Shown here one piece after another: positions 17,868-26,338 of a stretch of DNA of 64,000 nucleotides; position 1 is the stretch's first letter, and every line of letters begins with the position of its first letter. The DNA lies in contig NZ_MDEC01000010.1 in NCBI RefSeq assembly GCF_002939785.1, positions 72,220 through 136,219 of the forward strand. The letters run 5' to 3'. The stretch comes from Xanthomonas codiaei. Lineage in GTDB: Bacteria; Pseudomonadota; Gammaproteobacteria; Xanthomonadales; Xanthomonadaceae. A program made the translations under genes and the position numbers. The notes beneath the pieces were generated by a model, which ran no database searches, was not told the origin of the DNA, and saw only the letters and a list, made by a program, of their open reading frames with translations.

Positions 17868-19652
17868 GTGATGCCGCCACTGCCCCCACCGGCGCCGCCT
17901 GCGCAGGCGCAGGCCCACGCCGCCCTGGCCGAGTTGCTGGGCAGCTATCTGCGCCAGCACGGCGTTGTACCGGAGCCGGCCCGGCTCCGGCACCTGCTTC
18001 AGGAAGCGCCGGTGCTGGAATTGCTGCATTGGCTCGATGCCACCGCATCGCGCCTGGCGTCGCCGCTCGGCGAGGCATCGGCCTCCTCGCCGGAGCCGGG
18101 CGCTATGCCAGCCGCGACGGCGGCATCCATTGCACGCGACGCGCCAGCAATGGCGCCAACCGCATCCCGACCAGGCGATGTAGTTCCGGTGGAGTCATCA
18201 GCATCCAGTGCAGGCGACGTGGTACAGGTGGAGCCTGCGACATCCAGTCCAGGCGACGCGGCGCAGGCGGAGCCAGCGGCATCCGGCCCAGCCGATACGG
18301 TGCCGGTCTCTCCGTCAGCATCGGGCAGCGCGGTCGAACATGCAGCGAGCACGGCGTCCTCCGTTGCGACCGACGCGGCGCTGTTTGTAGCGCCTGCCTC
18401 GAGTGCGCCCGCAACGGCGCTGCGCTGGCGTTTTGCCAATGCCACCGCAGGGAGCGCGTATGTCGGGCAGACCGCGCCTGTCAGCGATCCGCAGCGTCCG
18501 GCGCAGTTGTACCGCCTGATCGCCGTGGAAGGGCTGCAGGGAAGCGGCCTGCGGTTCGATGCGGCCAGCGGCGTGCTTTCCGGCGTGCCCAGCGCAGCCA
18601 CCGCGACCGGCGAAGAGATGCATTTTGCCGCAGGCTTCCTGCCGCTCGATGCGGCGGCCGGCGCCCCGTTGCAGGCCGGCGTGGCCAGCCTGCTGGTCAA
18701 TCCGGATCCGCGCGCGCTGTGGAAGCAACGCGAGCCAGATGCCGCCCTGGGCCTGCGCAAACCGCATACCGCAACGGCGCATGCGCGGATCGACGGTGCC
18801 TACGCGATCGCTGCCAGCGTGCGCGGGCGCTCGCATGCCAATGCCGGCAGCTTCCGCGAAGACGACCTCGCCATTGCCACCGATCGCGACGCCCGCTGGC
18901 TGGTCTGCGCGGTGGCCGATGGCGCCGGATCGGCACCGCTGTCGCGACGCGGCTCGGAGTTGCTGACCCGGCACGTCGTCGCCACGCTGGCGGCGCATCT
19001 GGAGGGCGTCGAATTCTGGGCGCGCCAGCAGGGGCTGCAGTGGCAGCACCACGCCGACCTGCTGCCGCGGCTGCAACCGCGCTTGCTGGACGCGATGCAG
19101 GCCAGCCTGGCATCGGCCAGCCAGGCATTGCTGGGCCACGCCAGCCTGCTTGGCGTCGACGAAGGCGCGCTGGCCTCGACCCTGATGCTGACGGCGGTGC
19201 GTCCCTGCGGCGCGCAGTCGCTGGTGCTGAGTTACTGGATCGGCGATGGCGCGGCGGCCACCTACGATGTCGACTCCGGCGCCCTGCAATTGCTGGGGCA
19301 GGCCGACGCCGGCGAGTACTCCGGGCAGACCCGGTTCTTTCTTTCCGATGCATTGGCCGGCAATACGCCGGCGGCCGTGCAGGCGCGCATGCGCTGCGTG
19401 TGGCTGCCTGCCGGTGCCAGGGTGATCCTGATGAGCGATGGCGTGTCCGATCCCAAGTTCGGTACCGAGCGCGCCTTGCAGGATCCGGCGCACTGGCAGC
19501 GGTGGTGGCAGGCCGATCTCGCGCCGCCGCTATCGGCCGTGCAGGACCTCGCGGCCCTGCCGCAGGCGTTGGTGGAGTATCTGGGCTTCTGGTACCCGGG
19601 CGAACACGACGATCGCACCTTGCTGATACTCCAGACCGAGCGCGCACCATGA
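17868..19652 (+). CDS. PP2C-type protein phosphatase of the TerY-P triad, with repeat and Ig-like N-terminal extension
   Basis: About 594 residues from GTG 17868 (ATG 17871 is equally possible). After a Pro/Ala-rich start, residues 98-150 hold four 13-residue repeats of the type PGDVVQVEPATS. Residues 185-290 resemble a putative Ig (He_PIG) domain, with LRFDAASGVLSGVPSAA. Residues 315-594 form the PP2C domain with the metal motifs REDD, VADGAGS, WIGDGAAA, LMSDGVSD and a final HDD, so activity is likely. It should reverse phosphorylation by the kinase encoded next, whose ATG overlaps this stop (ATGA). The long N-terminal extension is not part of the ordinary PP2C fold. No signal peptide is visible, so the Ig-like part is probably cytoplasmic. 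Confidence 0.88.
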   Translation: MMPPLPPPAPPAQAQAHAALAELLGSYLRQHGVVPEPARLRHLLQEAPVLELLHWLDATASRLASPLGEASASSPEPGAMPAATAASIARDAPAMAPTASRPGDVVPVESSASSAGDVVQVEPATSSPGDAAQAEPAASGPADTVPVSPSASGSAVEHAASTASSVATDAALFVAPASSAPATALRWRFANATAGSAYVGQTAPVSDPQRPAQLYRLIAVEGLQGSGLRFDAASGVLSGVPSAATATGEEMHFAAGFLPLDAAAGAPLQAGVASLLVNPDPRALWKQREPDAALGLRKPHTATAHARIDGAYAIAASVRGRSHANAGSFREDDLAIATDRDARWLVCAVADGAGSAPLSRRGSELLTRHVVATLAAHLEGVEFWARQQGLQWQHHADLLPRLQPRLLDAMQASLASASQALLGHASLLGVDEGALASTLMLTAVRPCGAQSLVLSYWIGDGAAATYDVDSGALQLLGQADAGEYSGQTRFFLSDALAGNTPAAVQARMRCVWLPAGARVILMSDGVSDPKFGTERALQDPAHWQRWWQADLAPPLSAVQDLAALPQALVEYLGFWYPGEHDDRTLLILQTERAP

Positions 19653-21181
19653 CCGCTGCCATCGTCCGCACCACGGCCCACGATGGCAGCACGGTCGAGT
19701 TCTACGATCAGCTGCGTGGCAGCGGCGGGTTGAAGGACTGCTATTTCAGCGTGGATGGCCGCTATGTGGTGCTGTTCTTTCGCCAGCCCCCCGATGCCAA
19801 TGTGCGTGAGCGCATCGCCAATATCGTTGGGCGCTTTCGCGACGGCATCTTCAACCAGGTGGGCGGCGAGTACTGGAGCGGCATGTTCTGCTGGCCGCAA
19901 CGCACGCTGGAATGGAACGGCCGCTTCGGCCTGGTCGCGCCGATGTATGCGCGGCACTTCTTCTTCGAGCACGGCTCGCGCAACGGCGATGCGCTGCAGA
20001 TCGCCGGGCGCGAGAAGGAAGGCAAATGGTTCGCCTCGGCCAATAATCGCAGCAAGTACCTGGATCCGCGCGAGCTGGGCAACTGGGCCAGCCATCTGCG
20101 TATCTGCCTGTTGATCGCGCGCGCGGTGCGCCGCCTGCACATGGCCGGCCTGGCGCATTCGGATCTGTCTTACAAGAACGTGCTGGTCGACCCGGTCGGC
20201 GGCAACGCCTGCATCATCGATATCGATGGACTGGTGGTGCCAGGAAAATATCCGCCGGATGTGGTGGGCACGCCGGACTTCATCGCGCCGGAGGTCGTAG
20301 CCACCGCCAGCCTGCCCAAGCACGATCCGCAGCGGCGCCTGCCGTCGATCCAGACCGATCTGCATGCGCTGGCCACGCTGATCTACATGTATCTGCTCTA
20401 CCGCCATCCGCTGCGCGGCGGGAAGGTGCACGACGCCGATGCCACGCGCGATGAAGAACTGGCAATGGGCGAGCGCGCGCTGTTCGTGGAAGATCCGCAC
20501 GATGCCTCCAACCGGGTGCGGCTGAGCGATGTGCGCAGCAGCGAGCTGCCCTGGGCCGATGCCGCCACGCGCCCGTACACCCTGACCGGCCCCTACCTGG
20601 CACCGCTGTTCCTGCGCGCATTCACCACCGGCCTGCGCGATCCGCAGCAACGCCCGCAGGCCTCGGAATGGGAAGACGCGCTGGTACGCACCGTCGATCT
20701 GCTGCAGCCCTGCAGCAATGCCCGCTGCGAGCAGGGCTGGTACGTGTTCGACAATACCTCGCGGCCGCGTTGCCCGTTCTGCGCAACGCCGTATCCCAAT
20801 GCGCTGCCGGTGCTGGACCTGTATTTCTCCACGCACACGCCGGGCCAGTTTCGCCCGGAAAACCACCGCCTGGTGGTCTACACCGGGCAGTCGTTGTTTC
20901 CCTGGCACGTCAATCGCCATGTAGCACCCAACGAGAAGCTGGCCGTCGAGCAGCGGCGACGGGTGGGCTACTTCGTGTTGCACGAGGGCCATTGGTATCT
21001 GGTCAACGAGGCGATGCCCGAGCTCTACGACGCCACCGCTGGCGCCCTGGTGCCGATCGGTGAAAAAGTGGAGCTCAGCCAGGGACGGCAACTGCTGCTG
21101 TCGCGTGCGGAGGGCGGGCGTCTGGTCCATGTGCAACTGGTGCTGCCCGATGCCGGCAGCGGCGCCGTTGCGGTTGACTAG
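19649..21181 (+). CDS. Divergent protein kinase-like protein with zinc ribbon (TerY-P triad)
   Basis: A 510-residue protein. Residues 10-320 have kinase character. The catalytic loop HSDLSYKNVLV is at 169, a DFG-equivalent IDIDG at 189, and VGTPDFIAPEV follows as an activation/APE segment. The glycine loop is poor (RGSGGLKDC), and the strand that should carry the VAIK lysine reads RYVVLFFRQ, with no lysine. Near 353-377 there is a CxxxxC...CPFC zinc ribbon, followed by a C-terminal domain with repeated YTGQSLFPWHV-like beta elements. It overlaps the PP2C gene by four bases, the standard triad arrangement. Expected role is Ser/Thr phosphorylation of Ter proteins; catalytic competence needs testing. 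Confidence 0.87.
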   Translation: MTAAIVRTTAHDGSTVEFYDQLRGSGGLKDCYFSVDGRYVVLFFRQPPDANVRERIANIVGRFRDGIFNQVGGEYWSGMFCWPQRTLEWNGRFGLVAPMYARHFFFEHGSRNGDALQIAGREKEGKWFASANNRSKYLDPRELGNWASHLRICLLIARAVRRLHMAGLAHSDLSYKNVLVDPVGGNACIIDIDGLVVPGKYPPDVVGTPDFIAPEVVATASLPKHDPQRRLPSIQTDLHALATLIYMYLLYRHPLRGGKVHDADATRDEELAMGERALFVEDPHDASNRVRLSDVRSSELPWADAATRPYTLTGPYLAPLFLRAFTTGLRDPQQRPQASEWEDALVRTVDLLQPCSNARCEQGWYVFDNTSRPRCPFCATPYPNALPVLDLYFSTHTPGQFRPENHRLVVYTGQSLFPWHVNRHVAPNEKLAVEQRRRVGYFVLHEGHWYLVNEAMPELYDATAGALVPIGEKVELSQGRQLLLSRAEGGRLVHVQLVLPDAGSGAVAVD

Positions 21182-21278
21182 ACCTGCAGGGCAGGTCACT
21201 CTTTCGACCTGCTGATCGCAGGCCGGTTGCGCCAATGCCGCCGTGCAGCGCAGATGGGCCAGGCCAGGGACAGGGGCA

Positions 21279-22484
21279 GTGACGACTCTACAGATCGGAC
21301 AAAACATAGCCCTGGAGGGCGACCGCCTCGACGCACAGATCACGCTGACGGGTGTGCCTTCCGGCATGGAGTTGGATGTCAGTGCCTTCGTGCTGGGCGC
21401 CCAGGGCCAGGTCCTGGATGACGGCGCATTCGTGTTCTATGGGCAGCCCAGCTTTCAGGCCGGCGCGGTCACCGTCGATGCCAGGGCGCGGCGGGTCGGC
21501 ATGCAGCTGTCGGCGTTGCCGGCGCAGGCCGAGCGGGTGGCTGTGGCGATCACCATCGATCAGGGCATGCGCCGGGCGCAGCGCTTCGGGCAGCTGCAGC
21601 AGCTGACGTTGGCCGTGACCGCCGGCAGCCAGAGCTGCAGCTTCGCCCCACCGCTGGTAGGCATGGCAGAAACCGCGTTGATCCTTGCCGAGGTCTACCG
21701 GCGCAACGGGCAGTGGAAGCTGCGCGCGGTGGGGCAGGGATTTACCGGCGGGCTCGGCCCGCTGGCCAGGCATTTTGGCGTGGAGGTGGATGACGATCCG
21801 GACGCGGCCACGGCCGCGCCGCCGCCGCCCACGCCTGCCGTCCCGCCGCCGGTTCCTGCAACGCCGCCGCCACCGCCTGCTGCTCCGCCACCGGCGCCGT
21901 CGGTCAACCTGTCCAAGATCGTGTTGGAAAAGTCCAAGCCGGTCGCGCTGGAGAAGGCCTCCGGCAAGTTTGGCGAGATCGTGGTCAACCTGCGCTGGAG
22001 TCGCGGTGGCGGGATGTTCTCGCGCGCCATCGATCTGGACCTGGGCGCCATGGTGGAACTGCAGGACGGCAACAAGACCGTCGTCCAGGCGCTCGGTGGG
22101 AATTTCGGCAGCCTGGTGCAGATGCCGTACGTCAAGCTGATGGGCGACGATCGCAGCGGCAGCTCCGGCCAGGGCGAGTTCCTGCACCTCAATGGCGACG
22201 AATGGGCGCGCATCAAGCGCGTGCTGATCTTCGCCTTCATCTACGAGGGCGTTCCCAACTGGTCCAATGCCAATGGCGTGGTGACCATCCGCACGCCGGG
22301 CCAGCCCGAGCTGGAGGCGCGCCTGGACAGCCCCAACAATCGCGACGGTATGTGCGCCATCGCCATGCTGGAAAACAGCAACGGCACCATTCGTGCAACC
22401 AAACAGGTGGACTATTTCACCGGGCACGACACCATGGACATGCGGTTCGGCTTTGGGTTCGAGTGGAGAGCCGCTCGCAAATAG
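21279..22484 (+). CDS. Two-domain TerD/TerA-like protein with proline-rich linker
   Basis: A 401-residue protein. Residues 1-170 are a TerD domain (ending AEVYRRNGQWKLRAVGQGF). A Pro/Ala linker follows (about 180-210), then a second TerA-like domain (212-401, starting VNLSKIVLEKSKPVALEK). In the N-terminal domain the GDNxTGxGDGDDE calcium motif of TerD is replaced by QAGAVTVDARARR, so it probably does not bind Ca2+ normally. GTG 21279 was chosen because GGACAGGGG precedes it and the protein then starts MTTLQIGQNIAL like other TerD proteins. It may serve as an adaptor between TerD polymers and the triad. It lies 97 bases after the kinase gene. Confidence 0.85.
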   Translation: MTTLQIGQNIALEGDRLDAQITLTGVPSGMELDVSAFVLGAQGQVLDDGAFVFYGQPSFQAGAVTVDARARRVGMQLSALPAQAERVAVAITIDQGMRRAQRFGQLQQLTLAVTAGSQSCSFAPPLVGMAETALILAEVYRRNGQWKLRAVGQGFTGGLGPLARHFGVEVDDDPDAATAAPPPPTPAVPPPVPATPPPPPAAPPPAPSVNLSKIVLEKSKPVALEKASGKFGEIVVNLRWSRGGGMFSRAIDLDLGAMVELQDGNKTVVQALGGNFGSLVQMPYVKLMGDDRSGSSGQGEFLHLNGDEWARIKRVLIFAFIYEGVPNWSNANGVVTIRTPGQPELEARLDSPNNRDGMCAIAMLENSNGTIRATKQVDYFTGHDTMDMRFGFGFEWRAARK

Positions 22485-22545
22485 CCTGCGTGCCGTGTCT
22501 GGCGGGCGCTGCCATCGGCCTGCACACGATCAATCGCGTTTCCCG

Positions 22546-22561
22546 GGAACCGCAAGGTTCC
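22546..22561 (+). promoter_or_regulatory. Small GCAA-loop hairpin before terD
   Basis: GGAACC and GGTTCC pair around a GCAA tetraloop, 34 bases before the terD start. It is a compact, stable RNA hairpin that could set message stability or be part of the leader. Confidence 0.4.
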
Positions 22562-22595
22562 GATTCTTACCCCGCAACAATCTAAGGAGTGCAGT

Positions 22596-23174
22596 ATGGG
22601 CGTCAGTCTTTCCAAGGGCGGTAATGTCAATCTCAGCAAGGAAGCACCTGGCCTGAGCGAGGTCGTCGTGGGTCTGGGTTGGGATCCGCGTGCCACCGAC
22701 GGCAGCGAATTCGACCTGGATGCCAGCGCGTTCCTGCTCAAGCCGGACGGCAAGGTGCCGGACGACAGCAGCTTCATCTTCTACAACAACAAGACCTCCG
22801 CCGATGGCTCGGTCGTGCACCAGGGCGACAACCGGTCCGGCGCGGGCGACGGCGACGACGAGCAGATCGCGGTCTCGCTCAACGGCGTGCCGGCGGCGGT
22901 GGACAAGATCTCCTTCGCGGTGACCATCCACGAGGCCGAAGGCCGTCGCCAGTCGTTCGGCATGGTGGGCAACGCGTACATCCGCGTCGTCAACAAGGCC
23001 GACAACAAGGAACTGGCGCGCTACGACCTGACCGAAGACGGCTCCACCGAGACGGCGATGATTTTCGGCGAGCTGTACCGCAACGGTGCCGACTGGAAGT
23101 TCCGCGCCGTCGGCCAGGGCTTCAAGGGTGGCCTGGGCCCGCTGGCCGCCAACTACGGCGTCAACATCGGCTGA
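22596..23174 (+). CDS. terD: TerD family protein
   Basis: A 192-residue, single-domain TerD protein starting [20 protein letters not shown]. The Ca2+-binding features are complete: GWDPR near 28, [10 protein letters not shown] near 39 and [13 protein letters not shown] near 71. It ends with the family signature [19 protein letters not shown]. TerD proteins are cytosolic, bind calcium, and are required for resistance to tellurite, some phages and colicins in other bacteria; the molecular role is unclear. A strong AAGGAG lies 8 bases before the ATG, suggesting high expression compared with its neighbours. It follows the two-domain TerD gene by 111 bases. Confidence 0.95.
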   Translation: MGVSLSKGGNVNLSKEAPGLSEVVVGLGWDPRATDGSEFDLDASAFLLKPDGKVPDDSSFIFYNNKTSADGSVVHQGDNRSGAGDGDDEQIAVSLNGVPAAVDKISFAVTIHEAEGRRQSFGMVGNAYIRVVNKADNKELARYDLTEDGSTETAMIFGELYRNGADWKFRAVGQGFKGGLGPLAANYGVNIG

Positions 23175-23261
23175 TGCCGGCACGGCCGTTGCCTGTGCGC
23201 AGCGGCCATCGAGCGTGATCAACAGTGGCCGCCCGGATGCCCATTCGCGCGGCCACCTTCA

Positions 23262-23280
23262 CACCGGGCCTGGCCCGGTG
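23262..23280 (+). promoter_or_regulatory. Perfect palindromic hairpin before the third TerD-family gene
   Basis: CACCGGGCC and GGCCCGGTG flank a single base and would fold into an 8-pair stem with a 3-base loop. It ends 20 bases before ATG 23301, just ahead of the AAGGAGAG ribosome-binding site. An attenuator or RNA-processing role is possible. Confidence 0.45.
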
Positions 23281-23300
23281 ACGACTCAAGGAGAGTGTGG

Positions 23301-23882
23301 ATGAGCGTTAGTTTGAGCAAGGGACAGCGGATCTCGCTGAGCAAGGAAGCCGGCACACAGTTGACCAAGGTGGTCATGGGGCTGGGGTGGGATGCCAAGA
23401 AGACCAAGGGCTTCTTCGGATTCGGCCAGCGCGACCAATCGATCGACCTGGACGCCTCGTGCCTGATGTTCAACGATGCCAATCAGCTGGTGGACCAGAT
23501 CTGGTTCCAGCAATTGAATTCGCGCGACGGCAGCGTCCGGCACACCGGCGACAACCGGACCGGCGACGGCGATGGCGATGACGAGCAGATCGTCGTGCAG
23601 CTGGACAAGATTCCCACCGGCGTCAAGAGCCTGGTCTTCATCGTCAACAGCTTCACTGGCCAGAGTTTTGCGGAAATCGAAAACGCGTTCTGCCGGCTGG
23701 TCGATGCCAATGGCAACAAGGAAGTCGCACGCTACAACCTGTCGTGCCAGGGCAACCACACCGCCCAGCTGATGGCCAAGCTGTATCGCCACGAAAACGA
23801 CTGGAAGTTGCACGCCATCGGCGAATCCTGCTCCGGCCGCACGTTCCACGACATGCTGCCGGTCATCAACGGCCAGCTGTAA
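23301..23882 (+). CDS. TerD family protein (TerE/TerZ-like)
   Basis: A 193-residue TerD-domain protein with intact calcium motifs: GLGWDAKK, SIDLDASCLMF and [15 protein letters not shown]. Compared with terD it has an insertion rich in Gly/Phe (GFFGFGQRDQS) before the first acidic motif. Its C-terminus has cysteines (NLSCQGNH, GESCSGRTF) in place of the usual RAVGQGF ending. The ATG at 23301 follows AAGGAGAG by 5 bases. A terminator-like hairpin lies 6 bases after its stop, so it probably ends the TerY/TerD transcription unit. Assignment to TerE or TerZ cannot be made from motifs alone. Confidence 0.93.
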   Translation: MSVSLSKGQRISLSKEAGTQLTKVVMGLGWDAKKTKGFFGFGQRDQSIDLDASCLMFNDANQLVDQIWFQQLNSRDGSVRHTGDNRTGDGDGDDEQIVVQLDKIPTGVKSLVFIVNSFTGQSFAEIENAFCRLVDANGNKEVARYNLSCQGNHTAQLMAKLYRHENDWKLHAIGESCSGRTFHDMLPVINGQL

Positions 23883-23888
23883 TCCTCC

Positions 23889-23919
23889 AGGACGGTGGCC
23901 GCGCGCGAGGCGCCGTCCT
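23889..23919 (+). terminator. Terminator-like hairpin after the TerD genes
   Basis: AGGACGG (23889-23895) pairs with CCGTCCT (23913-23919), followed by TTCTT. It sits directly after the last TerD stop and directly before a MITE, and so separates the TerD module from the biosynthetic module. Confidence 0.6.
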
Positions 23920-23924
23920 TCTTG

Positions 23925-24065
23925 GAGCGGCGAACAATGCGTCGCGAGCGGTCGTGTGGGTGCGGATGGCGCACTCGGAACCGGCGTGTATGCGTGGTCC
24001 ATGCCGATTCCAAGTACCGACCGCGCCCGCCCTGGTGGTGAGCGCAGTCGTGTTGTCAGCTGTTC
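23925..24065 (+). mobile_element. MITE-like element, copy A (141 bp)
   Basis: It begins GAGCGGCGAACAATG and ends GTTGTCAGCTGTTC, imperfect terminal inverted repeats. The interior matches copies at 35599-35741 and 63719-63859, sharing CATGCCGATTC and ACCGACCGCGCCCGCC. There is no coding capacity. It lies between the TerD genes and the ATP-grasp gene, 48 bases from the latter's start. Confidence 0.8.
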
Positions 24066-24113
24066 TTCGTCGGCGCCATGCGCGGGGCCGTAGTCCATCT
24101 TTCGAGTATCCGT

Positions 24114-25172
24114 ATGTCACTTCCCCACGCGCGCGTCTGGTTCAACCGGCACTACGCGACCATTGCCCGCATCATCGATCATCTACGCGGCGAAGCCGAG
24201 CCGTTGCCGATCTGGACCTGCGTGTCGCATCGCCAGGAAAACTTCCGCGGTTTTGCCCGTGCCGACCATGCCTTGCTCGAACCGGCGGGCCTGAGCCCGG
24301 AGGCGTACCTGCAGTGGTGCTATCAGGTGGTGCAACAGCTGCAGATCACCCACCTGGTACCCGGCTACGAGCAGAGCCTGCTGACCAGCCACCGCGCCGA
24401 GTTCGCGGCGCTGGGCTGCCAGATCGTGCACGCCGCGCCTGCGGATATCCTGCCCAACCTGCATCACAAGCAATGGGTGTACGCGGCGGTCGCCGGACTG
24501 GTGCCGCTGCCGGACTATCGTTACGTCACCACGCTGCAACAGGCGGTGGAGGCGATCGCGCAGCTGGGCGTCGATGGCGCGGTCTGCGTCAAGCCCACCG
24601 TGTCGGTGTACGGCAAGGGGTTCTATCGGCTGGTGGAGGGGATCGAGCCGAGTACCTATGCCTGCAGCACGCAGGAATGGATCGGCCGGATGGAACGCCT
24701 GCCCGAGTTCGAACCGCATCTGGTCATGCTCTATCTGCCCGGCGTGGAGTACAGCGTGGACATCGCTGCGCGCGATGGCGACGTGCTGGCCTGCGTGGTG
24801 CGCCAGAAGGATCCCAACAGCAAGGTGCAGCAGCTGTCCATGCGCGCGGACCTGGTCGGCTATGCCACGGCGATGGTGAAGCGCTTCGGCGCCAACGGGC
24901 TGATCAACGTGCAGTTCAAGGACGACATCGATGGCGCGCCGATGTTGCTGGAGATCAATCCGCGTGCGGCCGGCGGGATCGGCATGAGCTGCATGTCCGG
25001 GATCAATCTTCCGCATGTAGCGTATCGCGCCTGCATCTTTCCCGAGTTGCCGGTACAGATTCCGACACCGCGGCTGGGCATTCGCGTCACCGAGATCTCG
25101 CTGGCGGTTGAGTTGCCGGACGCGCAGCCCTTGCCTGGCACGGTGATGCCGCAGGTTGCGGTCGACGCATGA
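24114..25172 (+). CDS. ATP-grasp protein of the Ter biosynthetic module
   Basis: A 352-residue protein of the ATPgrasp_Ter type. The nucleotide-binding lysine region AVCVKPTVSVYGKGF is near residue 158, and the metal-binding strand LLEINPRAAGGIGMSC is near 279, so the ATP-grasp catalytic centre looks intact. Such enzymes ligate a carboxylate to an amine or thiol via acyl-phosphate. It is the first of five overlapping genes proposed from comparative genomics to make a nucleoside-like metabolite; the substrate is unknown. ATG 24114 gives the conserved start MSLPHARVWFNRHY, although no strong SD is present. An upstream in-frame ATG at 24078 would fall just outside the MITE. Confidence 0.9.
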   Translation: MSLPHARVWFNRHYATIARIIDHLRGEAEPLPIWTCVSHRQENFRGFARADHALLEPAGLSPEAYLQWCYQVVQQLQITHLVPGYEQSLLTSHRAEFAALGCQIVHAAPADILPNLHHKQWVYAAVAGLVPLPDYRYVTTLQQAVEAIAQLGVDGAVCVKPTVSVYGKGFYRLVEGIEPSTYACSTQEWIGRMERLPEFEPHLVMLYLPGVEYSVDIAARDGDVLACVVRQKDPNSKVQQLSMRADLVGYATAMVKRFGANGLINVQFKDDIDGAPMLLEINPRAAGGIGMSCMSGINLPHVAYRACIFPELPVQIPTPRLGIRVTEISLAVELPDAQPLPGTVMPQVAVDA

Positions 25173-26338
25173 GCACGCTGCAAGTGAGCTTGCCCACCGG
25201 CACCTTGTACTGTGCCGGGCAACCGGGCAATACGCGTGCACTGACCGATCTTTGCGGCTTCGGCGCGCGGCGCAATCCCAAGCGCGGCTTCGTGTTCGTC
25301 TCCAAGGTGCTGGGCAAGCACTGGCCCGCTTCCCCGGCGACGATGGCGCAGCTGCAGGCGGAGCTGGCGGCGCAGATTCCGCTGCCGGCCGGTGAGATGG
25401 TCCTGTTCGTGGCGATGGCCGAAACCGCCACCGGCCTGGGCCACGGCGTGTTCGAAGCGTTCCTGCAACGCGACGGCAGCCAGGCGCTGTTGCTGCAGAC
25501 CACGCGCTATCCGCTCGACGGCGCGCAGGTGCTGCGCTTCGAGGAAGAACACAGCCATGCCACCCAGCAGTTTCTCTACCTGCCCGAAGCGCCCGCGCTG
25601 CGCGCAGCGCTGGAGCGGGTGAGCACGGTGGTGATGGTGGATGACGAGGCGACCTCGGGCCGGACCTTCTTGAACCTGGCGATCGCCCTGCGCAGCGTCT
25701 GCCCGCGCCTGCGAGCGCTGTACCCGGTGGTGCTGACCGATTTCTCCGAAGGCCGGGTACAGGCGCTGCTGTCGGCGCTGCCGGGCATCGACGAGGTGGC
25801 GCCGCTGTCGCTGTGGTCGGGCACGCACCGGTTCGAGCGTGACCCTGCTGCGGCGCTGGTGCCTGCCCCGGTGGCCTACGCCCCGGTGGCCTGTCGCCGC
25901 CAGCATGTGTCCGCCTTTACCGCACGGCTGGGGCTTGCCGCTGCCATCGCGCTACCCGATGCGCTGGTGCAGGCCTGCCACGCGGCGCTGGATGGCCGGC
26001 CGGTGCTGGTGATCGGCACCGGCGAATGCATGTATCCGGCACAACGGCTGGCGCAGGCGCTGGAAGCGCTGGGTCATGCGGTGGCGGTGCAATCGACCAC
26101 ACGTTCGCCGCTGATGCAGGCCGGTGCCATCGAAGACATCGCCCTGGTGGAAGACGTCTATGGCGAGGGAATTCCCAATTACCTGTACAACCTGACGCGC
26201 TCGGCCGGTGCGGTGCGGGTGGTGGTGCACGAAAGTCGCGAGCGCGCCTGCGTGGAGCGGTTGCTGCAGCAGCTGCAGGCGATCGAAGTGGATCTTGCCC
26301 AGCAGCGCGTCAGCACGCCCATGCAGGCGGTGGCCTAG
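25169..26338 (+). CDS. Phosphoribosyltransferase with C-terminal TRSP domain
   Basis: A 389-residue two-domain protein. The N-terminal half is a PRTase fold whose PRPP loop is VVMVDDEATSGRTFL near residue 154. The C-terminal half carries the eponymous TRSP motif (QSTTRSPLM near 310) after an IGTGECMYPAQRLAQ nucleotide-binding-like loop, and then DVYGEGIPNYLYNL. It should transfer or remove a phosphoribosyl group while building the Ter metabolite. It overlaps the ATP-grasp gene by four bases (ATGA) and its stop abuts the HAD gene. PRTase_2/TRSP fusions occur almost only in Ter-linked operons, which strengthens the assignment. Confidence 0.9.
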   Translation: MSTLQVSLPTGTLYCAGQPGNTRALTDLCGFGARRNPKRGFVFVSKVLGKHWPASPATMAQLQAELAAQIPLPAGEMVLFVAMAETATGLGHGVFEAFLQRDGSQALLLQTTRYPLDGAQVLRFEEEHSHATQQFLYLPEAPALRAALERVSTVVMVDDEATSGRTFLNLAIALRSVCPRLRALYPVVLTDFSEGRVQALLSALPGIDEVAPLSLWSGTHRFERDPAAALVPAPVAYAPVACRRQHVSAFTARLGLAAAIALPDALVQACHAALDGRPVLVIGTGECMYPAQRLAQALEALGHAVAVQSTTRSPLMQAGAIEDIALVEDVYGEGIPNYLYNLTRSAGAVRVVVHESRERACVERLLQQLQAIEVDLAQQRVSTPMQAVA

